From: Latilactobacillus curvatus JCM 1096 = DSM 20019
Lineage (GTDB): Bacteria > Bacillota > Bacilli > Lactobacillales > Lactobacillaceae
NCBI RefSeq assembly: GCF_004101845.1
Contig: NZ_CP026116.1
Location: 124,001 to 188,000, forward strand
Direction of reading: 5' to 3'
Length of the DNA stretch: 64,000 bases
In this document: positions 46,526 through 55,646 of the stretch, piece by piece
Layout: each line of letters opens with the position of its first letter
Numbering within the stretch: the first letter of the stretch is position 1
Made by a program: the position numbers and the translations under genes
The notes under the pieces: model-generated
Database searches by the model: none
The model's input: the letters and a program-made list of their open reading frames with translations, nothing else
Told to the model about the DNA's origin: nothing

Positions 46526-47860
46526 ATGATAACAAATGACACAGTTTACCATTTTGTTGGGATTAAAGGTTCAGGAATGAGTGCTCTTGCACTTGTTTTA
46601 AACGACCTAGGCTATCAAGTACAAGGCTCAGATATCGATCAATATACGTTTACACAACGCGATTTAGAACGAGCAGGAATCAAAATTCTGCCATTCTCAG
46701 AAACTAATTTACACGAAGGCTTAACGGTGATTGCCGGGAATGCTTTCCAAGATGACCAAATTGAAATTAAAACGGCCCTTGAAATGGGCTTGCCAGTCGT
46801 TCGTTATCACCAATTCTTAGGTGAATTATTGAAAGGCTATACAAGTATCGGCGTGGCCGGTGCGCATGGTAAAACAAGTACGAGTGGCTTATTAGCTCAC
46901 GTTTTAAGTGGTGTGGCTAAGACGAGTTACTTAGTCGGTGACGGGACAGGTAAAGGGATTAAAGATGCGCAATTCTTCGCATTTGAAGCGGATGAATATC
47001 GCCGTCATTTCCTAGCTTATTCACCAGATTATTTAATCATGACGAATATCGACTTTGATCACCCTGATTATTACACAGGCTTAGATGATGTGTTTGACGC
47101 GTTCCAATCAGAAGCTTACAAAGTTCAAAAAGGGATTTTTGCTTGGGGTGATGATCCTGAATTACGGAAAATCAAAGCTAATGTGCCCGTTTATTATTAT
47201 GGGACACGCGAAGACGATGACTTCCAAGCCCGCAACATCCAACGGACGGTGCAAGGTTCAGAATTCGATGCTTACTATCATGGCGAAAACATCGGCCATT
47301 ACCACGTCCCACTTTACGGTGAACACAATGTCTTAAACAGTTTAGCCGTAATTGCTGTCAGTCATTTAGAAAAAATTGATGGCAAAGAAGTGGCACGCGA
47401 ATTGGCAGACTTCAAGGGTGTTAAACGCCGCTTTACAGAAAAGAAAGTTGCTGACGTGACAATCATTGATGATTATGCGCACCATCCATCAGAAATTAAA
47501 GCCACATTGGATGCAGCACGGCAAAAATATCCAGACAAACAAATTGTAGCGGTTTTCCAACCCCATACGTTCACACGGACAATTGCGTTAATGGATGATT
47601 TTGCCGCTAGCTTAAACCTTGCGGATGAAGTCTTCTTAACGGATATCTTTAGTTCAGTGCGTGAAAAAGCAGGGAAGGTTTCAAGTGCTGACTTAGGTGC
47701 GAAAATCACTAAAGGTGGCCGCGTCTTGAAATTAGACAATATGTCACCGCTCTTAGACTTCGACCAACCAGTCGTTGTCTTCATGGGCGCTGGTGATGTG
47801 CAAAAATACGAATATGCTTACGAAGAATTATTGAGTAATTTAAGTCCTAAAGATAATTAA
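46526..47860 (+). CDS. murC: UDP-N-acetylmuramate--L-alanine ligase
   Basis: The 444-residue Mur ligase adds L-alanine to UDP-MurNAc in cytoplasmic peptidoglycan synthesis. It has the N-terminal Rossmann glycine loop [12 protein letters not shown], the ATP loop [13 protein letters not shown] and the C-terminal [16 protein letters not shown] gaggacg. It stands alone, not in a dcw cluster, as is usual in Lactobacillales. Confidence 0.95.
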   Translation: MITNDTVYHFVGIKGSGMSALALVLNDLGYQVQGSDIDQYTFTQRDLERAGIKILPFSETNLHEGLTVIAGNAFQDDQIEIKTALEMGLPVVRYHQFLGELLKGYTSIGVAGAHGKTSTSGLLAHVLSGVAKTSYLVGDGTGKGIKDAQFFAFEADEYRRHFLAYSPDYLIMTNIDFDHPDYYTGLDDVFDAFQSEAYKVQKGIFAWGDDPELRKIKANVPVYYYGTREDDDFQARNIQRTVQGSEFDAYYHGENIGHYHVPLYGEHNVLNSLAVIAVSHLEKIDGKEVARELADFKGVKRRFTEKKVADVTIIDDYAHHPSEIKATLDAARQKYPDKQIVAVFQPHTFTRTIALMDDFAASLNLADEVFLTDIFSSVREKAGKVSSADLGAKITKGGRVLKLDNMSPLLDFDQPVVVFMGAGDVQKYEYAYEELLSNLSPKDN

Positions 47861-47957
47861 GATTTAGGCATTTTGATTGTCTTTCTGGATGGATTTGTTA
47901 CAATATTCCTAATCGGGTGATTATGGGCCCGTTTAGAAATATAAGAGGTGAATATTC

Positions 47958-48656
47958 ATGGAAGAAAGACGCGTTGTGAATGTCGACAGCGAAGCCCGCT
48001 TTTTCAGTAAAGTGTATGGTTTGATGGCTGTCGGTGTCGGAATTTCAGCACTGATTGCTGTTTTAATGGTGACTGTGTTTAAAGCACAAACTTACACAAT
48101 CCTATCAAGTGGTAGCTCGTGGATGGTTTGGGGCTTGATGATTGCAGAATTAATTTTAGTCGTTCAGATTAGTCGGCGTTCAATGAAGAATCCAACGGCC
48201 TCGTTAGCCATGTTTGTGGCATATGCGGCGTTGAACGGATTGACGTTTACGGCCGTTTTACTGGTGTATAACATTGGTGAAATTGGGGCAGCTTTCGCAT
48301 CAAGTGCTTTAGTGTTCATTGCCATGTCGATTTATGGTCGCATGACAAAGAATAACTTAAGCGGCTTTGGCAAGTTTGCAATGATGGGGTTAATCGGTGT
48401 GATTATTGTCTCATTGGTTAACTTCTTCATGGCATCAGCTGCAATTAGCTACTTCTTGTCATACGCTATGTTAATTATTTTTATCATTTTAACAGCATGG
48501 GACAATCAAAAGTTAAGTATGATGTACCGTCAATACGGCGCAACTGGTGAAATTTCGGTTTCTGGTTTAGCTGTTATGGGCGCATTAACCTTGTACTTAG
48601 ACTTTGTTAACTTATTCCTCACAATGCTCCAAATTTTTGGCGGCGGCAGAGATTAA
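47958..48656 (+). CDS. Bax inhibitor-1 (YccA/BI-1) family membrane protein
   Basis: The 232-residue protein has seven hydrophobic segments, with family motifs YGLMAVGVGISA, FVAYAALNGLTFTAVLLVY and the C-terminal YLDFVNLFLTMLQIFGGGRD. BI-1 proteins act as pH-sensitive calcium leak channels or modulate membrane proteolysis (YccA with FtsH). RBS agaggtg. Two hairpins follow. Confidence 0.9.
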   Translation: MEERRVVNVDSEARFFSKVYGLMAVGVGISALIAVLMVTVFKAQTYTILSSGSSWMVWGLMIAELILVVQISRRSMKNPTASLAMFVAYAALNGLTFTAVLLVYNIGEIGAAFASSALVFIAMSIYGRMTKNNLSGFGKFAMMGLIGVIIVSLVNFFMASAAISYFLSYAMLIIFIILTAWDNQKLSMMYRQYGATGEISVSGLAVMGALTLYLDFVNLFLTMLQIFGGGRD

Positions 48657-48657
48657 G

Positions 48658-48741
48658 GGTTTGATAACAGTCGGGATATGACTGTTATCAAACGTTTCAA
48701 AAGAACGGTCATCAGGTAAAACTGATGGGCGTTCTTTTTTT
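48658..48741 (+). terminator. two successive hairpins, the second a terminator
   Basis: First stem gtttgataacagtc / gactgttatcaaac (48658-48693); second agaacg.tcatcag / ctgatgggcgttct with T7 (48703-48741). Confidence 0.75.
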
Positions 48742-48797
48742 ATGCTTGACACAATACTATGCATAATATAGTATTAACTTTCGAAAGGGTGATCGGT

Positions 48798-49112
48798 TTG
48801 AATCCACAATTAAAGAAAGGCCTCTTGGAATTTTGTGTGTTAGCAACGCTTAAGAAAGAGGATTCATATGGCTACCAAATTATCAAAGATACATCGAGTG
48901 TCGTTGAAATTTCGGACTCAACATTATACCCAATCTTGAAACGGCTCGAGGCGCAGGGTGAAATTGAAAGTTATCGGGTCGAACATAATGGACGCTTGCG
49001 TAAATATTTCCATTTAACATTGGCGGGACAAGCATCGATTGATAGTTTTTTGGCCGATTGGCCGGCAGTGATGGGCATTTATACTTACATAAGGGAGTGT
49101 AACAATGACTAA
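48798..49112 (+). CDS. PadR-family transcriptional regulator
   Basis: The 104-residue winged-helix protein shows the family order: KKGLLEFCVLATLKKEDSYG, SSVVEISDSTLYPILKRLE, then the wing YRVEHNGRLRKYFHLT. TTG 48798 is the start, because aaaggg lies 8 nt upstream and the N-terminus aligns there. It overlaps the DUF1700 gene by 8 bp, the standard cassette in which the PadR protein represses its own operon. Confidence 0.88.
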   Translation: MNPQLKKGLLEFCVLATLKKEDSYGYQIIKDTSSVVEISDSTLYPILKRLEAQGEIESYRVEHNGRLRKYFHLTLAGQASIDSFLADWPAVMGIYTYIRECNND

Positions 49113-49698
49113 GAATCAATTTATTAAACAGCTTGCGGCAGAATTAACGCGGTATGGGATTAGTGATGCAGCCAACACGATTGATTATTACGATGAATTA
49201 ATCGATGATCGACTGGAAGCGGGTGAAACGGAAGCGGAGATTATCGCGAGTTTAGCAACGCCAGCTCAGATTGTAGCGCAATTAGCTACACCAGATAAAC
49301 CGGTTCGCCAAAAGAAGATGGCACCGATGTTGATTATTTTAATCAGTATCTTGTTAGTCTTAGGGTCACCGTTATGGGGCACGTTGTTATTGACCGCCAT
49401 CATATTAGTGGCACTTGGTTATTTCTTGATTTGGTTAGGCCCGTTTCTGGGGGCAATCTTTGCTGCTGCCGGCATTCTTGGTGGGAGTGTCAGCTTAGTT
49501 TTATCGTTCTTTGTTGGCTTACAAGAAGGCTGGATAATTGCGGTGATGCAGCTTGGAATTAGTTTTGTGATGGTTGGTGTGGGGCTGATTTGTGCAGGGG
49601 CGACCTGGTACATGACGAAATACTTAATTCGTTTCTCGGTTGGAATCACACGCTGGCTGGTTGGGATGTTCCGTAGTCGATTAAAGGTGGTGGCGTAG
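49105..49698 (+). CDS. DUF1700 (HAAS-domain) membrane protein
   Basis: The 197-residue protein has the N-terminal helical HAAS domain (FIKQLAAELTRYGISDAANT; DYYDELIDDRLEAGETEAEI) followed by several membrane segments (APMLIILISILLVLGSPLWG; GAIFAAAGILGGSVSLVLSF). Such proteins accompany PadR regulators and probably sense or modify envelope state. It overlaps the regulator and abuts the small gene at 49699. Confidence 0.88.
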   Translation: MTKNQFIKQLAAELTRYGISDAANTIDYYDELIDDRLEAGETEAEIIASLATPAQIVAQLATPDKPVRQKKMAPMLIILISILLVLGSPLWGTLLLTAIILVALGYFLIWLGPFLGAIFAAAGILGGSVSLVLSFFVGLQEGWIIAVMQLGISFVMVGVGLICAGATWYMTKYLIRFSVGITRWLVGMFRSRLKVVA

Positions 49699-49845
49699 AT
49701 GTTGAAAAATTGGTTGAAGATTAGTTTATGTATGATTCTTGTGGGAATTATTTTAATGACCGTTAGTTTTGGGATGGCGGATTTTAAAAGCCAACCATTC
49801 CAATATCGTGGCACACATGAATGGAGCCGGACGTTTAACTTTTAA
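49699..49845 (+). CDS. short membrane protein, possibly a truncated DUF4097-type partner
   Basis: ATG 49699 follows the DUF1700 stop codon directly (tagATG) with aaaggtgg upstream. The 48-residue product has one span (ISLCMILVGIILMTVSFGM) and a short outer tail ending GTHEWSRTFNF. In related cassettes the third gene encodes a long DUF4097 adhesin-like protein beginning the same way, so this may be its N-terminal remnant; an intact small protein is also possible because a terminator follows at once. Confidence 0.65.
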   Translation: MLKNWLKISLCMILVGIILMTVSFGMADFKSQPFQYRGTHEWSRTFNF

Positions 49846-49852
49846 GATAAAT

Positions 49853-49893
49853 AAAAAGAGGTGCCGATGATGATAATCGACACCTCTTTTGTT
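49853..49893. terminator. bidirectional terminator
   Basis: Stem aagaggtg.cgat / atcgacacctctttt; convergent genes. Confidence 0.88.
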
Positions 49894-49895
49894 TG

Positions 49896-50408
49896 TTATT
49901 GACCGTTCCATGGATAATCGGTACTGATATTTTGATTGAAATGTTTTTGACTTTGAAAATTTGCGAGGCGGTGGGCTTTTCGTTCCTCATAACCGGCACA
50001 GATGAACCGTTCTTCCGGTGATTCGGGTTGAATGTTAGGAAGGGCCGGACCTTTTTCCATTGTGACAAAGGTTAAGAAGGCAGTTAGCCCGAGGAATCGT
50101 TCGCCGGTCTTGAGATGTTCACCGATAATCTTAGTAAAGATTTCAATGGAACGGGTGCCGACACCGGCAACGTAACTTTCGATGCACAAGGAATCTTGCA
50201 TTTTGAATGGTTCAATGAAGTTCAGTTGGTCGATGCTGGCGGTGACGGTTTCGACGCGCGCTAAGCGGCTAGCTGAAATGGACGCCGAACCATCCAAGAG
50301 TTCAAGCAAGCGTCCGCCATAGACCGTTTCATGTTCGTTCAAATCATTGACGAAGACGCGATGGTTACTGATGGAGAGGGTTTGACGACAGGTGATGAGA
50401 TTTGACAT
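49896..50408 (-). CDS. hotdog-fold acyl-CoA thioesterase
   Basis: The 170-residue protein belongs to the YciA/BACH-type thioesterases: the N-terminal part has VYGGRLLELLDGSASISASR and the central strand has VETVTASIDQLNFIEPFKMQD. It hydrolyses acyl-CoA in the cytoplasm. RBS aaggag. It lies 17 bp after pepX on the same strand and may share its transcript. Confidence 0.88.
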   Translation of the reverse strand: MSNLITCRQTLSISNHRVFVNDLNEHETVYGGRLLELLDGSASISASRLARVETVTASIDQLNFIEPFKMQDSLCIESYVAGVGTRSIEIFTKIIGEHLKTGERFLGLTAFLTFVTMEKGPALPNIQPESPEERFICAGYEERKAHRLANFQSQKHFNQNISTDYPWNGQ

Positions 50409-50425
50409 TATAAAAAGACTCCTTA

Positions 50426-52837
50426 TTAATCATTTAGATGGGGGACAATCAGTTGGCTAGCAGCCAAGTCGACTTGGTAAACGAATGCTTGCTCTTCACG
50501 AATCGTCATTCCCATATCAGTCGCGTAGACTAATAGACCGAGTTGATGTCCCGCTGTTAAATCATAATGGGTGGGTTGTAGGTCGAGCGTGATATCATAG
50601 AATTCGTTTGGGGTGACGGCGTCGGTTTGATAACTATTGTGGCGATTTTGGAGATTGATGTGTCCTTTAGTGATGACTTGATAATTGCTTGGTCGATTGA
50701 GCTTAAATTCCTTTAAATCATCATAGCGCCACTGATAGCCGAGTTGTTGGCCTTTAGCAGCTAATACAGCAGGTGTGGTGCCTAAACGGTTGAATTGACC
50801 ATAGTCAATAACCAGCACGCTCAATAGCCCACGTTCGGCATTGACAGCGACCCTTGTTCTAAACTGAATTCGACCATCAATAATGAGCGGTTCGGTAAGC
50901 GGGGAGCCTAAGAAACGCAACCGGTTGCCAGTGAAACTTGATTGATCTGCGATTAAGGCATCTTGCCAAGCGGCTGTACTGATTTTTTGGGCTCTAAAGG
51001 CCGCAACACCGTCATCTTTAAAAGTCGTCAGTGGGGCATTTTCGGTAGCATTAGTGCTTAATGTTTGTTCGTTTAGCCAGAAAGTCGTAGTTGGATTGTC
51101 GAGGGCTAGCCAATCCGCCTGGGTCGTCCAAGTGGCTTCTTGTGCGTTGTCTTGAATTGTAACAGCCGGTAATTTTGTGACAGCCTGATTCTCAACGCCG
51201 AGTAATTGATGCGTGAACCATAAGTTCATCATATCGGTGAAATCGATCGACTGAATGTTATTCATATAGATATGTTCACCTTGGTGTAAGAAAAGCTTCT
51301 TATTAACCGGTTGATCGCGCAATAAATCCCACAAGGCGCCGGCATTTTGTAGTTTAACGTTCCAATCATTTAATCCGTGGACTAAGATGACATCGCAATT
51401 CAGGTTGGCGAGATTGTCACGATAGTTACGGGCTGCCCAGAAGGCGTTGTAATTGCCTGTGATGCGATCTTGACCTTCTTGCAGGGCTTTGAGTTGGTCG
51501 GCGAAGAAAGTGCCAGAGAGCGCATGATCAGCGGCATCTTTTTGGCGGGTTTGGCACAACTTCGCTAAGACATCGGCATCTTCACCCTGACAATCAATTG
51601 GGGCGACCACTAAGCCATTTTCGCGGTAGTAATCGTACCAACTGGAAATGGCGGCTTCAGCTACAATGGTTCTCAGACCTTCAACGCCAGTTGTTGCAGC
51701 AGCAGTGGCTAAAGTACCAAGGTAGGATTTACCAGTCATTGCAACTTGGTGATTACACCACCAAGCTTTAATTTCAATGCCATCGGTGCGGTTGGTGAAA
51801 GCTCGTCGATTACCGGCTAACCACTCGATGATAGCCGTGGTTGAAGCTGTTTCTTCAGGTGAGCCACAAGTCCGGACGCCGTCGGAACCGCGTGTGCCAA
51901 TGCCGCCAGCGTAAACGTTCGCAAATCCGCGCGCCAGAAAGTAATCATTTAAACTGTAATTGCTGTCATCTGTTGCGTTTAATTCAGTTGTCATACTTGT
52001 GCCATTAACGGCGCGAGGTTGAGGAAGCGGTGCAGTGGTTGGCGTTTGGGTTAAATCAGCTAAGCTTGGTTGTTGAACGGGTTTAGTCGCAATTGTAGTA
52101 TCAACATTGTGCAAATCAGCATCGACGTCGTTAATCCCCTTATAGTAAGGACTGGCAGTGTAGAGTGCTGGAATTTTTAAGCCTGCTTCAGTTTCGCGTG
52201 GTCTGAAGATAGTCGTTTCTAATAAGTCGCGTTGGCCGTCTTGATCAGTATCTAGGCTCGATTCAACATAAACGACTTCTCGAATTAAATGGCTGGTATC
52301 GAAAACGGGCTGGACCTTACCATTGAAGATGAGAAATTGGGGCTGATCACTTTGCCAGTCTGCAAAAAAACCACGGTTAGCCAATTGATCCAGATAAAGT
52401 AACCCAGTTTGGCTACGCGTCGTTAATAGGAGATAAAGGGCTTCGATGAAAGTGGTCTGATCAAATGCCGCTTGATCGATAAATGGGAGTTTTGTGGCGG
52501 CCATAAAAGCAGTGGGTTGATCAAGTTCAAAATCGGTTGTCATTTCAAAACCCAAGAGTTGGAGGGCGACATTATAGAAGACAACTTGATCGAATGAAGT
52601 ATCAATGGTTTCAAGGTAGGCGGTTAGATTTAATTCGGTTGTGGCTTGTAATAAACTAAGTTGCCCGCTCTGGGTTGATTGACTATGTGCTTCTGGGAAC
52701 AGCCGTTGAAAAATATCTTGGGCAAGGACTTGGAAGGGGAGCTGGGTGAAATCCTTTGGGAGTAAATGAATACGCTGTAATTCCGTGATTTGTTCAGATT
52801 GAGATTTAGTTAAGCGTGAAAACTGATTTAATTGCAT
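50426..52837 (-). CDS. pepX: Xaa-Pro dipeptidyl-peptidase PepX
   Basis: The 803-residue serine peptidase removes X-Pro dipeptides from peptides in the cytoplasm and is a hallmark of proteolytic lactic acid bacteria. The catalytic serine is in MTGKSYLGTLA, the aspartate in VHGLNDWNVK and the histidine in HQGEHIYMN. Length and N-terminal helical domain (LNQFSRLTKSQSEQITELQR) agree with the family. Start ATG 52837 follows gaggg. It complements peptide uptake systems such as the OppA-like protein. Confidence 0.95.
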   Translation of the reverse strand: MQLNQFSRLTKSQSEQITELQRIHLLPKDFTQLPFQVLAQDIFQRLFPEAHSQSTQSGQLSLLQATTELNLTAYLETIDTSFDQVVFYNVALQLLGFEMTTDFELDQPTAFMAATKLPFIDQAAFDQTTFIEALYLLLTTRSQTGLLYLDQLANRGFFADWQSDQPQFLIFNGKVQPVFDTSHLIREVVYVESSLDTDQDGQRDLLETTIFRPRETEAGLKIPALYTASPYYKGINDVDADLHNVDTTIATKPVQQPSLADLTQTPTTAPLPQPRAVNGTSMTTELNATDDSNYSLNDYFLARGFANVYAGGIGTRGSDGVRTCGSPEETASTTAIIEWLAGNRRAFTNRTDGIEIKAWWCNHQVAMTGKSYLGTLATAAATTGVEGLRTIVAEAAISSWYDYYRENGLVVAPIDCQGEDADVLAKLCQTRQKDAADHALSGTFFADQLKALQEGQDRITGNYNAFWAARNYRDNLANLNCDVILVHGLNDWNVKLQNAGALWDLLRDQPVNKKLFLHQGEHIYMNNIQSIDFTDMMNLWFTHQLLGVENQAVTKLPAVTIQDNAQEATWTTQADWLALDNPTTTFWLNEQTLSTNATENAPLTTFKDDGVAAFRAQKISTAAWQDALIADQSSFTGNRLRFLGSPLTEPLIIDGRIQFRTRVAVNAERGLLSVLVIDYGQFNRLGTTPAVLAAKGQQLGYQWRYDDLKEFKLNRPSNYQVITKGHINLQNRHNSYQTDAVTPNEFYDITLDLQPTHYDLTAGHQLGLLVYATDMGMTIREEQAFVYQVDLAASQLIVPHLND

Positions 52838-52943
52838 GTTTTTCCCTCATTTCTGCGAATTTTAATTGACAGTGACTACTTCAATTGCTTATAATATAGC
52901 ATGTTGTGTGGTATTCTGACAGCAAAAACCGTCAATCAATGAG

Positions 52944-53017
52944 GTCATAGTAGCTCAGCTGGATAGAGCAACGGTCTTCTAAACCGTAGGTCGCGAGTTC
53001 GAATCTCGCCTGTGACA
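52944..53017 (+). tRNA. tRNA-Arg (anticodon TCT)
   Basis: Cloverleaf: acceptor gtcatag / ctgtgac, D arm gctc...gagc, anticodon stem acggt / accgt with loop cttctaa (TCT, reads AGA), T stem gcgag / ctcgc with loop ttcgaat, discriminator A, CCA not encoded. Confidence 0.93.
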
Positions 53018-53033
53018 TTCAATAATTCTTGGA

Positions 53034-53077
53034 GACATCTAATTTCGCACATTGCTTGCGAGGTTAGGTGTTTTTTT
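53034..53077 (+). terminator. terminator after tRNA-Arg(TCT)
   Basis: Stem acatctaa.ttcgc / gcgaggttaggtgt with T7. Confidence 0.8.
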
Positions 53078-53097
53078 AATGATGGAGTGAATGTAAA

Positions 53098-53424
53098 ATG
53101 CAAGATTATTTAAAAGCGCATCAAACATGGTTAGTTGATTTTTATCAACAACGGAATTGGTATCGATTTTCACCATTAATTCGTTTGAACTTCTTGAGTG
53201 AAGAACTTGGGGAATTGTCACGGGCCGTTAGAACGATTGAACTTGGGCGTGATCACCCAGGGAAAAAAGTTAAAAACGACGTTGAAAAGCAAGCTAACTT
53301 AAAAGAGGAGTTAGCCGATTGCTTCGACCAACTGCTCATTATCTGTTCGAAATATGAAATTGAGCCTGAGGAATTGATGGCACTTAGCGAGGCAAAGTTT
53401 ACAAAACGGTTCGAAAATGATTAG
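53098..53424 (+). CDS. MazG-like nucleotide pyrophosphohydrolase
   Basis: The 108-residue all-alpha NTP pyrophosphatase has the acidic metal-binding pattern EExxE in LSEELGELSRAVRTIE and ExxD in LKEELADCFDQLLI. Enzymes of this kind hydrolyse non-canonical or excess (d)NTPs to monophosphates. Single gene; no toxin partner is adjacent. Confidence 0.85.
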   Translation: MQDYLKAHQTWLVDFYQQRNWYRFSPLIRLNFLSEELGELSRAVRTIELGRDHPGKKVKNDVEKQANLKEELADCFDQLLIICSKYEIEPEELMALSEAKFTKRFEND

Positions 53425-53527
53425 AAATTAAATATTTAAATAAAAAGTTTATGCGCTTTAAAGCCTATTTTAATAGCCTTTTGCGAATGAATTGCGAGCG
53501 ATTTAGTCGATAGTTTTGGGATGCGGG

Positions 53528-53556
53528 TTGCTAATTAGAAAATGCCATGCTATACT
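53528..53556 (+). promoter_or_regulatory. promoter of the cold shock gene
   Basis: -35 ttgcta (53528-53533), 17-bp spacer, -10 tatact (53551-53556). The resulting 5' leader is about 115 nt, the long leader typical of csp mRNAs. Confidence 0.65.
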
Positions 53557-53679
53557 GTTCAAGTAATCAAATTTTGAAACGTAATTTGAGTTTTGGATGC
53601 ACAATACCTTCCTCTTTTACCTATCAATAATTTATTGCAACAAAAAACGTACATTGATATGTATCAGGAGGAAATTATT

Positions 53680-53880
53680 ATGAACAACGGCACAGTAAAA
53701 TGGTTTAACGCAGACAAAGGTTTTGGTTTTATCACTGGTGAAGACGGCAAAGACGTATTTGCTCACTTCTCAGCTATCCAAGGTGACGGTTACAAGTCAT
53801 TAGACGAAGGCCAAGCAGTATCATTTGATGTTGAAGACAGCGACCGCGGTCCTCAAGCAACAAACATCGTTAAACTTTAA
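53680..53880 (+). CDS. csp: cold shock protein (CspA family)
   Basis: The 66-residue OB-fold RNA chaperone has RNP1 KGFGFIT and RNP2 VFAHFSAI. The start [14 protein letters not shown] at 53680 follows a perfect aggagg; the upstream frame from 53593 is leader. Codon use is highly biased. Acts on mRNA structure and translation. Confidence 0.96.
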   Translation: MNNGTVKWFNADKGFGFITGEDGKDVFAHFSAIQGDGYKSLDEGQAVSFDVEDSDRGPQATNIVKL

Positions 53881-53887
53881 TATTTGT

Positions 53888-53911
53888 GCCCCGCATCTGC
53901 GGGGTTTTTTT
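53888..53911 (+). terminator. terminator after csp
   Basis: Stem gccccgca / tgcgggg with T7. Confidence 0.88.
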
Positions 53912-53936
53912 ATACAATCAATTCAATCAAATAAGT

Positions 53937-53974
53937 AAGGACCTGAGACAAAAACTGTCTCAGGTCCTTTTTTA
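53937..53974. terminator. second, probably bidirectional terminator
   Basis: Stem aaggacctgagaca / tgtctcaggtcctt with T6. Confidence 0.85.
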
Positions 53975-54034
53975 GTTTAGTGGAAAATAATATTCTCATG
54001 TTGCCACTAATGATAAGCGATTTTATAGTCTCAA

Positions 54035-54757
54035 TTACTCTGTTAAATACTGTAACAAATGCTTTTCTGCATTATCATAGTTGTATTGCCGAGCATTGAG
54101 TAACACCAAGTTGCGATCATTATCAAAAAAATTACCGGTGCTCTGCGTTAGATCGGGATGGAGTGCTAAGTATTTTCCAACTGGCACTTCAGTATGCAGC
54201 AATGTTTGGGAATAATGCGGTAGCTCATCGGTGACATTCCCTGGGAGAAATGAATTGACCGTAATCTCTTTTTCAGCCAGAAGATAACTGAGAAAGAGGG
54301 TTAATAAAGCTTTATGGGTTAATAACCACCTTGCACGTTGTAAAGTAGTCTCCTGTTCTTCGCAAATGCTGAGTTGTTGAATGATTTGCGGATCACCGGT
54401 TATGATAAGGACGCGACCGCCAGTTAATCGGTCTGCTAAGCCCATTGTTAGCTGATAATGGGGGACTAAATTAGCCTTAATATTTTCTTCTGCTGAGCTG
54501 GGGAAAACACCGGCAGTGTGCACTAGAACGTGTATTTTATCCACTTTATATTTGATGCTTGCCAGTGCTTGGTTGCGTCCTGATTTGGTCGCTAAATCGG
54601 CTTGGATAAAAAAGGCCGCTTTTCCAAGTTGGGCCACAGAAGCCCGGCCTTTTGCCGCATCCTGTCCGATGATAATGACTTGATGGCCTTCTGCAATGAG
54701 ATCTTTGGCAATGCGATAGCCAATCCCAGATGTTCCACCGGTTATGACAATATCCAT
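54035..54757 (-). CDS. SDR-family protein lacking the usual catalytic tyrosine
   Basis: The 240-residue Rossmann protein has the nucleotide loop ITGGTSGIGYRIAKDL, an ADLA-type segment (IQADLAT) and VLVHTAG. In the active-site region the YxxxK motif is replaced: the conserved Lys is in LLTHKALLTLF but Leu occupies the Tyr position, and the later ITVNSFLPGNV is normal. It may bind NAD(P) without classical dehydrogenase activity or have another catalytic residue. Start ATG 54757 follows aaagga. Function unknown. Confidence 0.8.
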   Translation of the reverse strand: MDIVITGGTSGIGYRIAKDLIAEGHQVIIIGQDAAKGRASVAQLGKAAFFIQADLATKSGRNQALASIKYKVDKIHVLVHTAGVFPSSAEENIKANLVPHYQLTMGLADRLTGGRVLIITGDPQIIQQLSICEEQETTLQRARWLLTHKALLTLFLSYLLAEKEITVNSFLPGNVTDELPHYSQTLLHTEVPVGKYLALHPDLTQSTGNFFDNDRNLVLLNARQYNYDNAEKHLLQYLTE

Positions 54758-54964
54758 ATGTGACAGTCCTTTCTTTTTCAAATTATTATTTAAGTTGATT
54801 GATTTAGAAATGAGTGCATGAGATAGCTATTAGGTGCTTTCGTTAATTAACTTAGGGTCAGTATATATTAGGCTTTTTAGAGATACCAATTCTTTAACTC
54901 GAATTCGTGCACCATCGACGGTACTATAGCTATTAACGATATGTCTTTTGTTTAGGCAGTTAAA

Positions 54965-54994
54965 TTGTCAAGGCCCTATTGGGTTCAGTATAAT
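54965..54994 (+). promoter_or_regulatory. promoter of the universal stress protein gene
   Basis: -35 ttgtca (54965-54970), 18-bp spacer, -10 tataat (54989-54994). Confidence 0.65.
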
Positions 54995-55046
54995 GAACAT
55001 ATAGTTAGGATTCGCATTCATTTCATTAATAGGAGGGTGTTGCTAA

Positions 55047-55484
55047 ATGATTACAACGTATAAGAAAATTTTAGTCGGGGTCGATGGATCTGACTTAGCG
55101 AACAAGGCATTTATGGAAGCTGTTGAAGTTGCGAAAAGAAATGATGCTGAGCTTTATGTGGCTCATATTATTCCAAGTACAGTCTATGTTTCACCGGATG
55201 CTAGTGTCTATGCGAAGATGACGGCGATGGAAAAAGATCGTGTGAAGGAGCAACTAGCGGCTAATATTCGTTACGCGAATAATCATGGGCTAACGAAGGT
55301 CACCCCGATTCTGGAAGTCGGCTCACCGAAAAAAGAAATTGCGATTCGCATTCCTGAAGAATATGGGATTGATTTAATCATGTTGGGGATTACGGGGAAA
55401 GGGGTCATTGAACGAATGATGATGGGATCGGTTGCCCAATATGTTAGTGCCCATGCTGCAACGAATGTTTTATTAGTTAAATAA
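55047..55484 (+). CDS. universal stress protein UspA family
   Basis: The 145-residue protein has KKILVGVDGSDLANKAFMEA at the N-terminus and the ATP-binding G-2X-G-9X-G(S) motif in GITGKGVIERMMMGSVAQYV. It probably binds ATP and modulates stress survival. RBS ggagggtg. Single gene with a terminator. Confidence 0.93.
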   Translation: MITTYKKILVGVDGSDLANKAFMEAVEVAKRNDAELYVAHIIPSTVYVSPDASVYAKMTAMEKDRVKEQLAANIRYANNHGLTKVTPILEVGSPKKEIAIRIPEEYGIDLIMLGITGKGVIERMMMGSVAQYVSAHAATNVLLVK

Positions 55485-55498
55485 GAACGTCTGGTTCC

Positions 55499-55540
55499 AA
55501 AAAAGCGGTCACGACATTTTTTGTCGCGACCGCTTTTTTG
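55499..55540 (+). terminator. terminator after the usp gene
   Basis: Stem aaaaagcggtc.cgaca / tgtcgcgaccgctttttt. Confidence 0.9.
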
Positions 55541-55646
55541 CGTGTGGTTAGATGACAATAATGTCACTGTTCAAATCCAAAAGCGTATTGTACATTAATA
55601 TTGTAATAAATTAATGGATAGATTAGAAATTTCGGAGGGACAGTTG

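Noticed and set aside
53425-53679. Riboswitch or small gene before csp
   Set aside because: The region is explained by a promoter and the long leader usual for csp mRNAs; the in-frame extension to 53593 has no RBS.
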